DNA of 13,149 nt from Cenarchaeum sp. (GCA_007570915.1 RKSK01000109.1:1-13149); one strand, 5' to 3'; positions 5,005 to 13,149 are shown, numbered from the stretch's first letter. Notes: generated by a model from the letters alone, not told the origin. Numbers and translations: made by a program.

Positions 5005-5852
5005 TGGGCGTCCCCGCCTGGGTGGCCGAGCTCGGCGACCCCCCGATCGCCCACGCGATGGCCGAGCTGCGCCCCGCAATCGAGGCCGTCGGCGAGGCGT
5101 CGGGGGCCGTCATGGGGGCATACTCGTCCGGCGACACGGCCGCGAGCGCCAAGGCAGACGGCTCGCCGGTCACCGAGGCCGACCTCGCCTCGCACCGCAT
5201 CCTGTCCGCGGCGCTTGCGGCCACGGGCCACGCGGTCCTCTCCGAGGAGGGGCCGGCCCCCGCGCGCGGCGCCGGCGAGGCGGCGTGGATTGTCGACCCG
5301 CTTGACGGGACGTCGGACTTTGTCTCGCGGACCGGCGAGTTTACCATAATGGCCGGCCTCGTGCGCTCCGGCCGCCCCGTCCTCGGCGTGATCGCGCAGC
5401 CGGCGGCGCGCGCGATCTTTGCGGCGCAGGACGGCGCGGGGTCGTACAGGGGGCACGCCGGCTCGTGGGAGCGCCTGCGCGTGGGGCCGGAGCGCGAGGC
5501 CTCGGAGTGCCGCGCCGTGTGCAGCCGAAACCACCTCTCGGACACGGACCGCGCCGTGCTCGCGAGCCTCGGCGTCGCCGAGGCCGTGCAGGTCGGCAGC
5601 TCGATAAAGGCGTGCAGGATAGCGGCCGGCGAGGCCGACGTCTACGTGGCGACGACGGGCAGGATGAAGCAGTGGGACACGTGCGCGTCATGGTGCGTCG
5701 TGACAGAGGCCGGCGGGAGGATGACCGACGCGCTCGGCGGCGAGCTAGAGTACGGCCCGGGCAACATGGCGCACGAGCGCGGGATCGTCGCGAGCTGCGG
5801 CGGGAGGATACACGAGATTGCCGTCGGCGAGTGCCGCGCCGCCCTAGGCTAG
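5004..5852 (+). CDS. cysQ: Inositol-monophosphatase family, CysQ-like PAP phosphatase
   Basis: The 282-aa protein is a metal-dependent phosphatase of the IMPase superfamily. CysQ members hydrolyse 3'-phosphoadenosine 5'-phosphate (PAP), the by-product of PAPS use, to AMP. Signature parts occur in order: K50-ADGSPVTEAD, metal-binding E81/E82, D98-P-L-D101-G-T, and W224-D225-T-C-A followed by VTEAGG. The segment GSSIKACRIAAGEADVY (198-214) is closer to bisphosphate nucleotidases than to archaeal IMPase/FBPase. All expected metal ligands are present, and the length is normal. The ATG at 5004 overlaps the stop of the upstream membrane protein; the frame upstream of it is a shadow of that gene. 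It converges with cysC, the enzyme whose product pathway yields PAP, supporting the CysQ reading. Substrate is inferred; inositol phosphates or fructose bisphosphate cannot be excluded. Confidence 0.82.
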   Translation: MGVPAWVAELGDPPIAHAMAELRPAIEAVGEASGAVMGAYSSGDTAASAKADGSPVTEADLASHRILSAALAATGHAVLSEEGPAPARGAGEAAWIVDPLDGTSDFVSRTGEFTIMAGLVRSGRPVLGVIAQPAARAIFAAQDGAGSYRGHAGSWERLRVGPEREASECRAVCSRNHLSDTDRAVLASLGVAEAVQVGSSIKACRIAAGEADVYVATTGRMKQWDTCASWCVVTEAGGRMTDALGGELEYGPGNMAHERGIVASCGGRIHEIAVGECRAALG

Positions 5853-6356
5853 CCCGCGCGAGGAGAGGAACTCGGCTATCCTCCTGGCCGACTCGGCGAC
5901 GCCCTCTGACTGCGTGTCGACGGTGAGGTCCGGCGACGGCGGCTCCTCGTAGGGGTCGCTCACCCCCGTGAACGCCGCTATCTCGCCGGCCCTGGCCTTC
6001 TTGTACATGCCCTTGACGTCGCGCTCCTCGCAGCGCTCGAGCGGGCACCTCACGTAGACCTCGGCGAACGCGTCGCCGGCGCCGACGATCTCGCGCGCCC
6101 TCTCGCGGTTCTCTATGTACGGGCTGACGAGCGAGACGGCCACGGGGACGCCGTGGGAGCGGAGGAGGCGCGCGAGGTGCGCGACCTTGACGTTGTGCTC
6201 GTCCCTGCCCGCCTTTGTGAAGTCCTTGGGCGAGAGCCACTCGCGCAGCTCGTCGCCGTCGAGCATCGCGAGGTTTGGCACCGTCTTTTGGAGCTCTCGC
6301 ACGATCGTAGTCTTGCCCGAGCAGGGCAGGCCCGTCATCCACAGCACAAAGGCCAT
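5844..6356 (-). CDS. cysC: Adenylylsulfate (APS) kinase CysC
   Basis: APS kinase phosphorylates adenosine 5'-phosphosulfate with ATP to give PAPS, the activated sulfate donor. The 170-aa length is typical of stand-alone CysC. Visible motifs are the P-loop GLPCSGKTT (9-17), DGDELREWL (33-41), FTKAGRDEHN (46-55), the SPY segment (78-80) followed by ENRERAR, and FTGVSDPYEEP (129-139), which matches the family's C-terminal substrate-loop motif. The ATG at 6356 is chosen because the P-loop starts right after it, as in the family, and a TATA box lies about 30 nt upstream; the longer frame to 6554 has no family counterpart. The last 9 bp overlap the end of the convergent cysQ. No ATP sulfurylase is present in the window. 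Confidence 0.87.
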   Translation of the reverse strand: MAFVLWMTGLPCSGKTTIVRELQKTVPNLAMLDGDELREWLSPKDFTKAGRDEHNVKVAHLARLLRSHGVPVAVSLVSPYIENRERAREIVGAGDAFAEVYVRCPLERCEERDVKGMYKKARAGEIAAFTGVSDPYEEPPSPDLTVDTQSEGVAESARRIAEFLSSRGLA

Positions 6357-6381
6357 GCTGGCGGCGCCCGCCGGGGCCGCC

Positions 6382-6389
6382 CTTAAAGG
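6382..6389 (-). promoter_or_regulatory. TATA box for cysC
   Basis: Minus strand CTTTAAGG in GC-rich surroundings, centred about 30 nt upstream of ATG 6356. Confidence 0.5.
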
Positions 6390-6619
6390 GGTTTGCGCGC
6401 CGCAGCGCGGGCGGCGGCTCCCGCCCCCCGTCGGCCTCGTCGACGTGCGTTGCAGGGCGCCCCCGCGTATCGCGCTAGCGCCCCCCCCCCTTGAGTTGCC
6501 GGGCAACGCCCGCCCCGGGGACGGCCGCCGGAGCTGGTGCGCCCGGGGCGCCATTGCGCAAAGGGCCTTGGCCTGCCCGACCCGGCGCGCGGCTTGGCAA
6601 TTCCACCTTGCGCGCTGTG
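6390..6619. other. Gene-free GC-rich spacer between the giant gene and cysC
   Basis: These 230 bases hold a run of ten C at 6481-6490, a short hairpin GTTGCC/GGCAAC near 6495-6507, and a GC hairpin around GCGCCC-G-GGGCGC near 6539-6551. No T-run follows on the minus strand, so no clear terminator for the giant gene is visible, and I see no coding region. Confidence 0.5.
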
Positions 6620-9600
6620 CTAGAGTATGGTGACGGTGACCTGCCTTGTCGCAGGATCCGACCCCGTCGCGGCAATTACCGTGAACGTGTAGACGCCGGC
6701 GGAGGCATCCTCGTGGGCGGCGTTCACTGTTATGCGCGCCATGTTGGGGTCTGTGTTCTGCACGGTGACAAACCCGGGCTCGCTGCCCAGCAGCACTATG
6801 GCCGCGCCCCCGTCGGCCACCGTGGCGGTGACCTCAAACGAGCGCGACTCGTCGAGCCGGATCTCCGCGCCGTCCAGCGCGCCCACGTCCAGCATGATCC
6901 CGGCCCGCGGGGGCCCGGGCAGGGGATCCGGCGCGGGGGCAGGATCCGGCGCCGCGCCCGGCGCGCCGGCCTCGCCGTACTGTACAACCGGCGTCCCGCC
7001 CGTGCCGCCGGATCCGGGGTGCTCCAGCACGAGCGACGTCTCGCCGGAGAGGGCAACAACCGGCGCAAACCCGCCGCCCCCCGCCGAGATGCCCGTGGCG
7101 CGCACGCCGCCCACGGTCCAGTCCGATGCCGAGGCCGCCCCCCACGCCCCCTCGGTCAGCTCAACGCGCACCCTGTCGGCCCTGACGGTCTCGGCCGAGT
7201 CTATACCCGGCAGCACGGTGTCCACCCTGGCGATCGGCTCGCCGCCCTCGGCGTCCACAAAGACGCCGAGGTTGCCCGCCGCGTCCGGCGCCGTTATCGT
7301 GTACCCGAGCGCGCCCTGCGCCGCGCCGGCCCCTATGGCCACGCCGCCCGACCACAGCCTCGCCGTCCCGCCCCTGTCCATCTCCACGCTGGATCCCGCC
7401 GCTATGAGGCGCGGCGGGGAGGACTCGCGGCCGTCCTCGTCCATGGCCAGGGACACGGCCACCGTGTCTCCGATCCCCGCCCATGACGCGTTGGGGCCGG
7501 ACTTTGGCGCGCCGCCGCCTCCCAGGACCGACGCCGAGACGGCCACCGCGCCCGGCGCCACCCCGTCAGTGGCCACCACGCTCAGCATGCCGCCCTGCGC
7601 GTTCTTTTCCTCCGCAACAGCCTGCCTGCAAAGCGAGGGAGCGCGCGTGTCGCGCACCCGCGCGTCGTCGTCGGCCGCGCCGTCGTACCTGACCGTCGGC
7701 GCCGCGTCCGGGCGCGGCAGCTTCGCGTGCGTGATGGTCACCGTCGACTCGTCGTCGCCGGACACGGCGACCGAGGTTATCTCCACAGGAACCCCGCCGG
7801 CCTCCACGCTCCAGTGCCCCCTGTGCTGGGCCAGCGTCGGGCTGCCGCCAAACGAGACGGGCTCGTTGAACGTGACGTCAGTCGACGTGCCGCTCGTGGT
7901 TGCCGAGCGGAACACCGGCGCGTGCGTGTCAACATACCGGAGCGAGCCTGGGCTCGCCCCTCCTAGCCTAACGACGTTTGACAGTCCCGGAAGGTCTACG
8001 GCAAGATCATAAAGACAGTTGTCCTCCAGCTCCCGATTCAGCCTCACAATGGCCGATCTCGGATCATCCTCGTCGGGAGAGGACGCGGCGAGTATGCCCA
8101 TAACAGACAGGCTCTCGGCATAGAGCCGATCCAGGGCCTTTGTAGCCGTGACCTTGATGGTCTGGCTGTCCAAAAACTCTGCGCCCGTAATTGTGTTAGG
8201 TATCTGATCAACACTCGTGGCCCCTGTGGGCTCCAGGACTTTCCCGTCCGAGTTTACCAGCTTGTTACCGCCGTCCTCGGGCGGCCCCACATACTCCACC
8301 CGCAGCGTCCCGTCGGCCCCGGCAACGCCGTGGTGGATGTAAAAGCCCTTCGCGCCGCTGACGGTTATGCTCTGCACAGGATTCCCCGTGGCGCTCTCGC
8401 TCAGCCCCGTCGCGGCCGCGCCGCCGACGCGCCACTCTGACGCCGCCGTCGTGCCGCTCACGGCTCCCGTTGCGTCCCTCGCCACCCGCGGGTCGAGCGA
8501 AAGGTCAAAGGACACCCTTAGCCTCCCCTCCGCTACGGCGTCCGCAAAGAACGACGGAAAGATCCCGCCAGGCACGGCCGCGCTCGCCCCCACGGGAAGG
8601 TCGTGGCCCGCCAGGCTCTCGATCTTTGGCGAGCCTCCGGAGTACGGGGAAAAACGGACGGACTTGTGGGCAAGATCGCCCGTGTCCAGGAAAACCCTGC
8701 GGTTTTCAAGATCCACAAAATGGCCCCTGGGCCTGTAACGGTCCAACTCCCAGTCTCGCCAGTCGAGCACCTGCCCCTCTATGAGCCTGACGTCCTCACC
8801 AAACTCGACGACGGTGACGAAGTTCGACGCGGCCCTCGCCGTGAACATGGGGGCTGCGTTTGCCGCGGTTGGCGGCACCTTCTGCAGCGTTGCGGCGGGG
8901 ACGGGGTTTCCAGCCCTGTCGGCCAGCCCGGCCCGCACGGACACGTCGTGCGCAGTCCCGGCGGCCGCGGGAGACGACAGCGACAGCGTCACGGCCCGCT
9001 CGCCGACTGTGTACGACGGGGTGGCAGTTATTGGGGGGCCGTTTGTGGGGCTGACCCCAAAGGCCGCCGTGGTGACCGTCGTGTGGTCCAGCGGCTCGCT
9101 GAACTCCAGCCGAACCTCGTCGGTCGACGTGAACAGCGCGTCAAGCAGGCGCGGCGCCTCCGTGTCCACCGTCACGCCCGCGTTTCCCGCGGCCCGCTGC
9201 GTCACCACCAGCGCGGCACTTCCCCCGTCTATCGACACGGAGTCCGCCGTGACCGTGGATGCCTTGAGGCCCTCGCTGAACCCCAGCGTGACGGCCCGCC
9301 CGTCGTTCGAGAACGCCGCGGACTCGAGCTTTGGGACGCCGGGCCTCCAGGAGAACGTGCGGCTCTGGTCGGAGGCCATCTCGACGTTGGTCGTGTCCCG
9401 TATCCCGGACTTTGCCGTCACCGTGTAGTCGCCGGCTGCCGCCGGCGCGGAGGCCAGCCTGATGGTCACCTGCGACCCGCCGTCCGCGTGGAGTATTGGC
9501 CGGGCGCCGTCCATGGCCAGGAACTCGAGCCCCCCGGAAAGCGCAAAGTTCCCCGTGGTCGTTGCCGAGGACGCCAGGGGGCAGGTCGTGCCGCTGCGAG

Positions 9601-12600
9601 CCACGCCGCACGTCGTCACGGTCCGCGCGTCAAGCCCCTCGCTGAACGTCAGCGTGAGCGTCCTGCCGTCGGCCGACGCCTCGACGGACTCGAAGGAGGG
9701 CGGAGACGCGTCCCACGCGAACGAGCGCTCCTGGTTCACGGCCATCTGCCTTCCGGCGACGTCGGCGACCTCCCTTGACACGTACACGTGGTGCGTCCCC
9801 GCCGGCGGCGCGCCTCCGAGCGTGAGGGTGACCTTGTCTGATCCGTGCCGGTAGCCCAACTCCCTATAGTCCAGCCCCGGCGACACCTGTATGGTGCCGG
9901 GCGACAGCGTGTTTGAGTGCAGCCCCTCGCTGAACGTCAGCGTGAGCGTCCTGCCGTCGGCCGACACCTCGACATGCTCGAGCTCCGGCGCCTCCGGGTT
10001 CCACGTGAACGTGCGCGTCTGGTCAGAGCCCAGCTTGGCCCCCGCGGAGCTTCTCAGGGCGCTCTTTGCGGTTACCAAATACGTCCCGTCCGAGGCTGGC
10101 GCGGACGCGAGACTCAGGGAGACGGTGTGGGCTTCATTATTGTGCGCTATGGGGCTCCCGCCCGCCAGGGCCAGGCCGCCCCCCAGCGTGAACCGGCCGC
10201 CCGTGACGGAGGCGCCGTCCATCGCCTCGCTGAACGTCAGCGTGAGCGTCATGCCGTCCGGGGATATCTTGACATGGTCAAACGTGGGCCCGGAGGGGTT
10301 GTACGTGAACGTGTGCATCTCAGAAAGCACGGGCCGCCGGCCTGTATTCAGCGAGCCGTCCGTATAGAGAGCGGGGGCGCGGACGGCGTGCGTGCCCGGA
10401 TCCAGCGCCTGCGCAAGCCTGAAGGTGTGCGTCGCGCTGAGCGTCAGGCCGTCTGTAGGAGGAATAGACACCATATTGGCGGCCAGCCCCAGCCATACCC
10501 TCGCCTTTTCGCTGAACGCCAGCGTGAGTATCCTTCCGTCCGGGGACACCGTGACATGCTCGAACGCTGGCGCCTCCGGGTTCCATGGCAGGTTAAGGAT
10601 GCCGGTTTTAACCGAGCGCCCCTGCGCGTCGTCTATAGCCGATCCGCACAGGCCTAGAAGCGTGTCAATCGCGGGCGCGCTGGCTAGGTGCAGCTTGACA
10701 ACGCTTGATCCTCGCACGTGTAGCGGGTCGGCTGCAATTTCCGTACCCTCAAGCGTTCTAACGCACGGCACATCCACCTCGTCTATTTCCTTGCTGACCG
10801 ACAGGGTCACCTCCCTGCCGTCAGGGGAGATCGTCGCAGTGTCTATCACCGGCCCTGCGGCGCTCCACCCCACCGCGAGCGATTGGTCAGATCCCAGGGC
10901 GGTTCCGCCCAAGTCGGCTACGGACGCCCGCGCCGTCACGGCATACTCGCCGTCTACGGGAACCGACGCCAGGTGCAGCGTGACGGTGTCTGACCCGTCG
11001 CTGTGGACAACCGCCTGGCTCCCGGCTGCCTCGAGGCCGGGGCCAGTGGCGTGGACTGTGACTGACGCCGCGCCACCGGGCGCCCCGCCAGGCACGGTCG
11101 CGCGCGACGTCCACTCGCGCCTGCCGTCCCCGACGGGGGACATGGGCACCACCTCGCCAAAGAACGACGCGGTCGGCGTGGTTCCGGCCGATGCCGCCCT
11201 CCCCAGATCCAGCCTGGTCACGACCGTGTCGTCCCCCTTGGCGTGCGCCGCGTAGTCGCCTGACCTGGTAACGCCGGCGCGCTCAACGGACAACGCCAGC
11301 GACGGCGGCAAGAAGTCATGGGTGACCTCCACGCCGTTTATGGCAAACACGCTGTCCAGGTTTTGCCCCCCCCTGTCGCTCCAGTCGTCGTAAAAGTCGC
11401 GTATGTCCACCGCTGGCCAGGCCTCGTCCTCCTCCCTGTCGCTCGCAAACGCAGTCCACATGTCACGCATGCTGGCCGAGACGTCGTCACCCGGCTCGCC
11501 GAAGCCATCGTGCATGTCCCACAGTATTGCCGTCACGCTGCCCTCGCCGTCCTCCCCCAGGTAATAGTCTCTAACAAACGTGGATCCGGTGCGGGGGTCG
11601 GGCACACCAGAGGAGCGCGCGTGGGACTTGTGCGTCTCCCAATAATAGTCGGTTGTGCCATAGGGCATAAAAACGGGCGTGTCGTCCACAACCGCATGCA
11701 CAAAGGACGCCCACCCCTCCGTCCAGGCGCATGTCGGGCTTGACTGCCTGTCGGGCGTGTGGGGACTGCAGTTTCGTGCTGACGGAATGCCCCCACCATA
11801 CACGCGGTTCATTATGTGGTGCCCATATTCATGAAGGACGACGTCGCGCTCCTTGGCAACGTCAGAGGGGGGGCCCACACTTAGCGTGATGGTGCTGGTA
11901 GAGGCCACGTAGAACCCCGAGGGTTCTTCGAACATTATGCGCACAAGGGGCGCATCGTACCCGACCTCCTCGCTAAAGTACCCGTGGGCCTCCAGGACGT
12001 CGTCGTACGCCAGGTACGCCCTGGAAATCAACTTGCTGGTGCCGCTCAGGGGCGGCAAGGTGTACTCTCCCAACGACACCGCCGCGGCGCTTACGTCAGA
12101 CACCAGCCTGCCCGCCGCACTGAGCACATTGCCCCGCGAGCTCAGCGCCCTGGCCTGCTCGCCCTCCAGAAAAAATAAGGGAATAATGTCAACGCTTGTG
12201 CCGTCGCCGTCGGGGTCATTGCGCGGGACGACGATCACGTAAAACCCGTTCGCGTCCGTGACCGCGCACGCGGGCGCGCCGTTGTGGGTCAGCTCCACCA
12301 CCGCCGCGGGGCCTCGATCGTAGGCACACGCCTTGATCCCCGCCGCAGGGGACGCGGCAAGCTCCACTCCCGCTAAACCCGACGAGCGCTTGTGCGCCAT
12401 CACGCGCCCATAGGCGTACACGACCCCCTCCTCCCCAGCCCCTCCCGAGGCCTCCTTGCCAACGCGCGCCATGACCTGCGCCCTGGCGAACCCCGGGACG
12501 TCTGACTCGCCAAGGGGCACCCCGGCATCGGCCTGCTCCAGCAAAAGCTCCACCATTGCCCGCTTGGCCTCGGCGCCCAGGCTCTCCGCGTCTAGGCGCG

Positions 12601-13149
12601 CAAGGGCGGACTCTGGCAGCACGTGAATGTCCCTGTGGGGAAACGGATCCCCGCCGCTGCCCGCCGCCCCTGCCGGCTCGGCCGAGACTCTCACGGCGTC
12701 ACCCGCCCTGTTCAGCCAGGCTACGGGGCTGCGAAGCTCCGTCCCCCTCACCCCCAGGTCGATCCAGACCTCGTCGTCCGGGTATATGACGGCGTCGGGC
12801 TCTACTGCGAGCTCTATGCTCGACACGGACACCCCTTCCGCATACGCGTTGAGGCCCGCATACATGTACGTCGTGCGTCCGTAATGGTCCGTCCACGCCT
12901 CTGACCTCTCAAGGCCACGCCGCTCCCAACCTACCACGTCGACCCCCTCGGGCAGCATGAGCGTGACTGCGCTCCCGGCGTACCCGTCAGGGCGCACGGG
13001 CTCGCCCCACTCCTCGGGCCACGCGTGGCGCCCCGGGGGCAGCTCCCTCTGGGCCAGCGTGCCGACCGCCCCGTTGCCGGGGGCCTCCTCCCACGCGTAC
13101 GTGTACTCCACAACAGTCACCTCACCGACCCTCATGGAGTCCGGAACCT
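6620..13149 (-). CDS. Giant modular surface protein with metalloprotease core and Ig-like repeats (start outside window)
   Basis: The frame is open from a TAG at 6620-6622 to the right edge, over 2,170 residues. The Met at 13135 is probably internal: the frame continues upstream of it and no signal peptide follows. Numbering from it, residues 1-220 are beta-rich and unassigned. About 232-300 resembles a carboxypeptidase-regulatory beta-sandwich (GRVMAHKRSSGLAGVEL ... TDANGFYVIVVP). A zinc-protease core follows, with HEYGHH at 435-440 and WTEGWASF, whose E473 could be the third ligand, as in gluzincins. Two Cys (456, 469) between them may pair. From about 765 to 1350 runs a series of roughly 95-aa units with DGRTLTLTFSE-type strands, like SwmB/SbsA Ig-like repeats. 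Further beta-domains, a Pro/Ala/Asp linker (APDPAPAPDPLPGPP) and a final beta-domain ending VTVTIL complete it. No C-terminal membrane anchor is visible. It is probably secreted or attached to the cell surface; substrate and partners are unknown. Confidence 0.85.
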   Translation of the reverse strand, partial: VPDSMRVGEVTVVEYTYAWEEAPGNGAVGTLAQRELPPGRHAWPEEWGEPVRPDGYAGSAVTLMLPEGVDVVGWERRGLERSEAWTDHYGRTTYMYAGLNAYAEGVSVSSIELAVEPDAVIYPDDEVWIDLGVRGTELRSPVAWLNRAGDAVRVSAEPAGAAGSGGDPFPHRDIHVLPESALARLDAESLGAEAKRAMVELLLEQADAGVPLGESDVPGFARAQVMARVGKEASGGAGEEGVVYAYGRVMAHKRSSGLAGVELAASPAAGIKACAYDRGPAAVVELTHNGAPACAVTDANGFYVIVVPRNDPDGDGTSVDIIPLFFLEGEQARALSSRGNVLSAAGRLVSDVSAAAVSLGEYTLPPLSGTSKLISRAYLAYDDVLEAHGYFSEEVGYDAPLVRIMFEEPSGFYVASTSTITLSVGPPSDVAKERDVVLHEYGHHIMNRVYGGGIPSARNCSPHTPDRQSSPTCAWTEGWASFVHAVVDDTPVFMPYGTTDYYWETHKSHARSSGVPDPRTGSTFVRDYYLGEDGEGSVTAILWDMHDGFGEPGDDVSASMRDMWTAFASDREEDEAWPAVDIRDFYDDWSDRGGQNLDSVFAINGVEVTHDFLPPSLALSVERAGVTRSGDYAAHAKGDDTVVTRLDLGRAASAGTTPTASFFGEVVPMSPVGDGRREWTSRATVPGGAPGGAASVTVHATGPGLEAAGSQAVVHSDGSDTVTLHLASVPVDGEYAVTARASVADLGGTALGSDQSLAVGWSAAGPVIDTATISPDGREVTLSVSKEIDEVDVPCVRTLEGTEIAADPLHVRGSSVVKLHLASAPAIDTLLGLCGSAIDDAQGRSVKTGILNLPWNPEAPAFEHVTVSPDGRILTLAFSEKARVWLGLAANMVSIPPTDGLTLSATHTFRLAQALDPGTHAVRAPALYTDGSLNTGRRPVLSEMHTFTYNPSGPTFDHVKISPDGMTLTLTFSEAMDGASVTGGRFTLGGGLALAGGSPIAHNNEAHTVSLSLASAPASDGTYLVTAKSALRSSAGAKLGSDQTRTFTWNPEAPELEHVEVSADGRTLTLTFSEGLHSNTLSPGTIQVSPGLDYRELGYRHGSDKVTLTLGGAPPAGTHHVYVSREVADVAGRQMAVNQERSFAWDASPPSFESVEASADGRTLTLTFSEGLDARTVTTCGVARSGTTCPLASSATTTGNFALSGGLEFLAMDGARPILHADGGSQVTIRLASAPAAAGDYTVTAKSGIRDTTNVEMASDQSRTFSWRPGVPKLESAAFSNDGRAVTLGFSEGLKASTVTADSVSIDGGSAALVVTQRAAGNAGVTVDTEAPRLLDALFTSTDEVRLEFSEPLDHTTVTTAAFGVSPTNGPPITATPSYTVGERAVTLSLSSPAAAGTAHDVSVRAGLADRAGNPVPAATLQKVPPTAANAAPMFTARAASNFVTVVEFGEDVRLIEGQVLDWRDWELDRYRPRGHFVDLENRRVFLDTGDLAHKSVRFSPYSGGSPKIESLAGHDLPVGASAAVPGGIFPSFFADAVAEGRLRVSFDLSLDPRVARDATGAVSGTTAASEWRVGGAAATGLSESATGNPVQSITVSGAKGFYIHHGVAGADGTLRVEYVGPPEDGGNKLVNSDGKVLEPTGATSVDQIPNTITGAEFLDSQTIKVTATKALDRLYAESLSVMGILAASSPDEDDPRSAIVRLNRELEDNCLYDLAVDLPGLSNVVRLGGASPGSLRYVDTHAPVFRSATTSGTSTDVTFNEPVSFGGSPTLAQHRGHWSVEAGGVPVEITSVAVSGDDESTVTITHAKLPRPDAAPTVRYDGAADDDARVRDTRAPSLCRQAVAEEKNAQGGMLSVVATDGVAPGAVAVSASVLGGGGAPKSGPNASWAGIGDTVAVSLAMDEDGRESSPPRLIAAGSSVEMDRGGTARLWSGGVAIGAGAAQGALGYTITAPDAAGNLGVFVDAEGGEPIARVDTVLPGIDSAETVRADRVRVELTEGAWGAASASDWTVGGVRATGISAGGGGFAPVVALSGETSLVLEHPGSGGTGGTPVVQYGEAGAPGAAPDPAPAPDPLPGPPRAGIMLDVGALDGAEIRLDESRSFEVTATVADGGAAIVLLGSEPGFVTVQNTDPNMARITVNAAHEDASAGVYTFTVIAATGSDPATRQVTVTIL
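9091..10842 (-). repeat. Tandem Ig-like repeats within the giant protein gene
   Basis: Six clear units and a seventh divergent one carry the strand motif (S-x-DGRTLTLTFSEGL): motif positions near 10785-10842, 10505-10565, 10218-10280, 9918-9980, 9630-9685, 9262-9320 and, divergent, 9091-9140. The first five are spaced about 280-300 bp; the fifth-to-sixth gap is about 370 bp because that unit has an insertion with two Cys. Within units the downstream strands also recur (DQSRTFSW, VTAKSGIRD, LASAPA). Bases 9633-9677 and 9921-9965 are identical over 45 nt, and 26 of these recur at 10225-10250, which suggests recent duplication or conversion. Confidence 0.85.
11717..11833 (-). other. Putative zinc site of the giant protein (HEYGH ... 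E)
   Basis: The stretch codes for HEYGHHIMN at its start and WTEGWASF at its end, 38 residues apart between the first His and the Glu. The HExxH set is complete, and a Glu in a W-x-E-G-x-A context downstream is a common third ligand in gluzincin metalloproteases. The specific peptidase family is not determined. Confidence 0.65.

Noticed and set aside
6357..6554. Longer N-terminus for CysC
   Set aside because: It runs through the TATA box and is a low-complexity Arg/Gly/Pro translation; the P-loop normally lies close to the start.
6732..8012. 426-codon plus-strand frame opposite the giant gene
   Set aside because: It is an antisense shadow rich in Ser/Pro/Ala/Thr, explained by the strong third-position GC of the minus-strand gene, which has clear domains.
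9091..10842. Repeats considered as a CRISPR array
   Set aside because: Units are about 280-370 bp, lie inside one long open frame, and repeat at protein level as Ig-like domains.
13133..13135. ATG at 13135 as the start of the giant protein
   Set aside because: The frame stays open to the edge, no export signal follows this Met, and the upstream promoter region is not in the window, so the start is left undetermined.

Overview
The window looks like a GC-rich genome of an ammonia-oxidising-type archaeon (Nitrososphaerota/Thaumarchaeota), possibly a relative of the sponge symbiont Cenarchaeum. This placement is an inference from gene content, not from a marker gene. The supports are an ESCRT-III/CdvB cell-division protein, a QueE radical-SAM enzyme, a CysQ + CysC pair, and a giant modular surface protein. 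GTG and TTG starts are used, and archaeal TATA boxes lie about 27-31 nt upstream of start codons with no room for a leader, the layout of leaderless archaeal mRNAs. No transposase, tRNA, rRNA or CRISPR array was found.

Layout. 1-770 (+): 3' part of a TPR-repeat protein that begins outside the window. 786-1502 (-): QueE, preceded by a 64-aa two-helix membrane protein (1540-1734, -). 1849-2335 (+): an apparently broken DUF3800-like gene; its first ~100 bases are GC-rich like the host, the rest lies in an AT-rich island. 2336-2806: 471 bases without a supported gene, holding a perfect 14-bp-stem inverted repeat (2585-2616) and an orphan TATA box. 2807-3328 (+): a coiled-coil protein, convergent with 3357-4010 (-): an ESCRT-III/CdvB paralogue. 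4114-4554 (+): a small exported or membrane-anchored beta-rich protein, divergent from CdvB. 4807-5004 (+): a 65-aa two-helix membrane protein overlapping by one base (TGATG) the CysQ-like phosphatase at 5004-5852 (+). 5844-6356 (-): APS kinase CysC, whose 3' end overlaps cysQ by 9 bp. 6620 to the right edge (-): a giant protein of more than 2,170 aa, start not in the window, with a zinc-metalloprotease core and a tandem series of Ig-like repeats.

How the genes fit together. CysC makes PAPS from APS, and CysQ-type phosphatases remove the by-product PAP, so the convergent pair forms a small sulfur-activation module. QueE serves 7-deazaguanine (preQ0/archaeosine) synthesis. The CdvB paralogue and its coiled-coil neighbour may both act in membrane remodelling or division, though only CdvB is recognised by family. 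The giant protein is most likely secreted or on the cell surface. The least explained parts are the GC-mosaic DUF3800 remnant, the palindrome region after it, and the repeat-rich giant protease.
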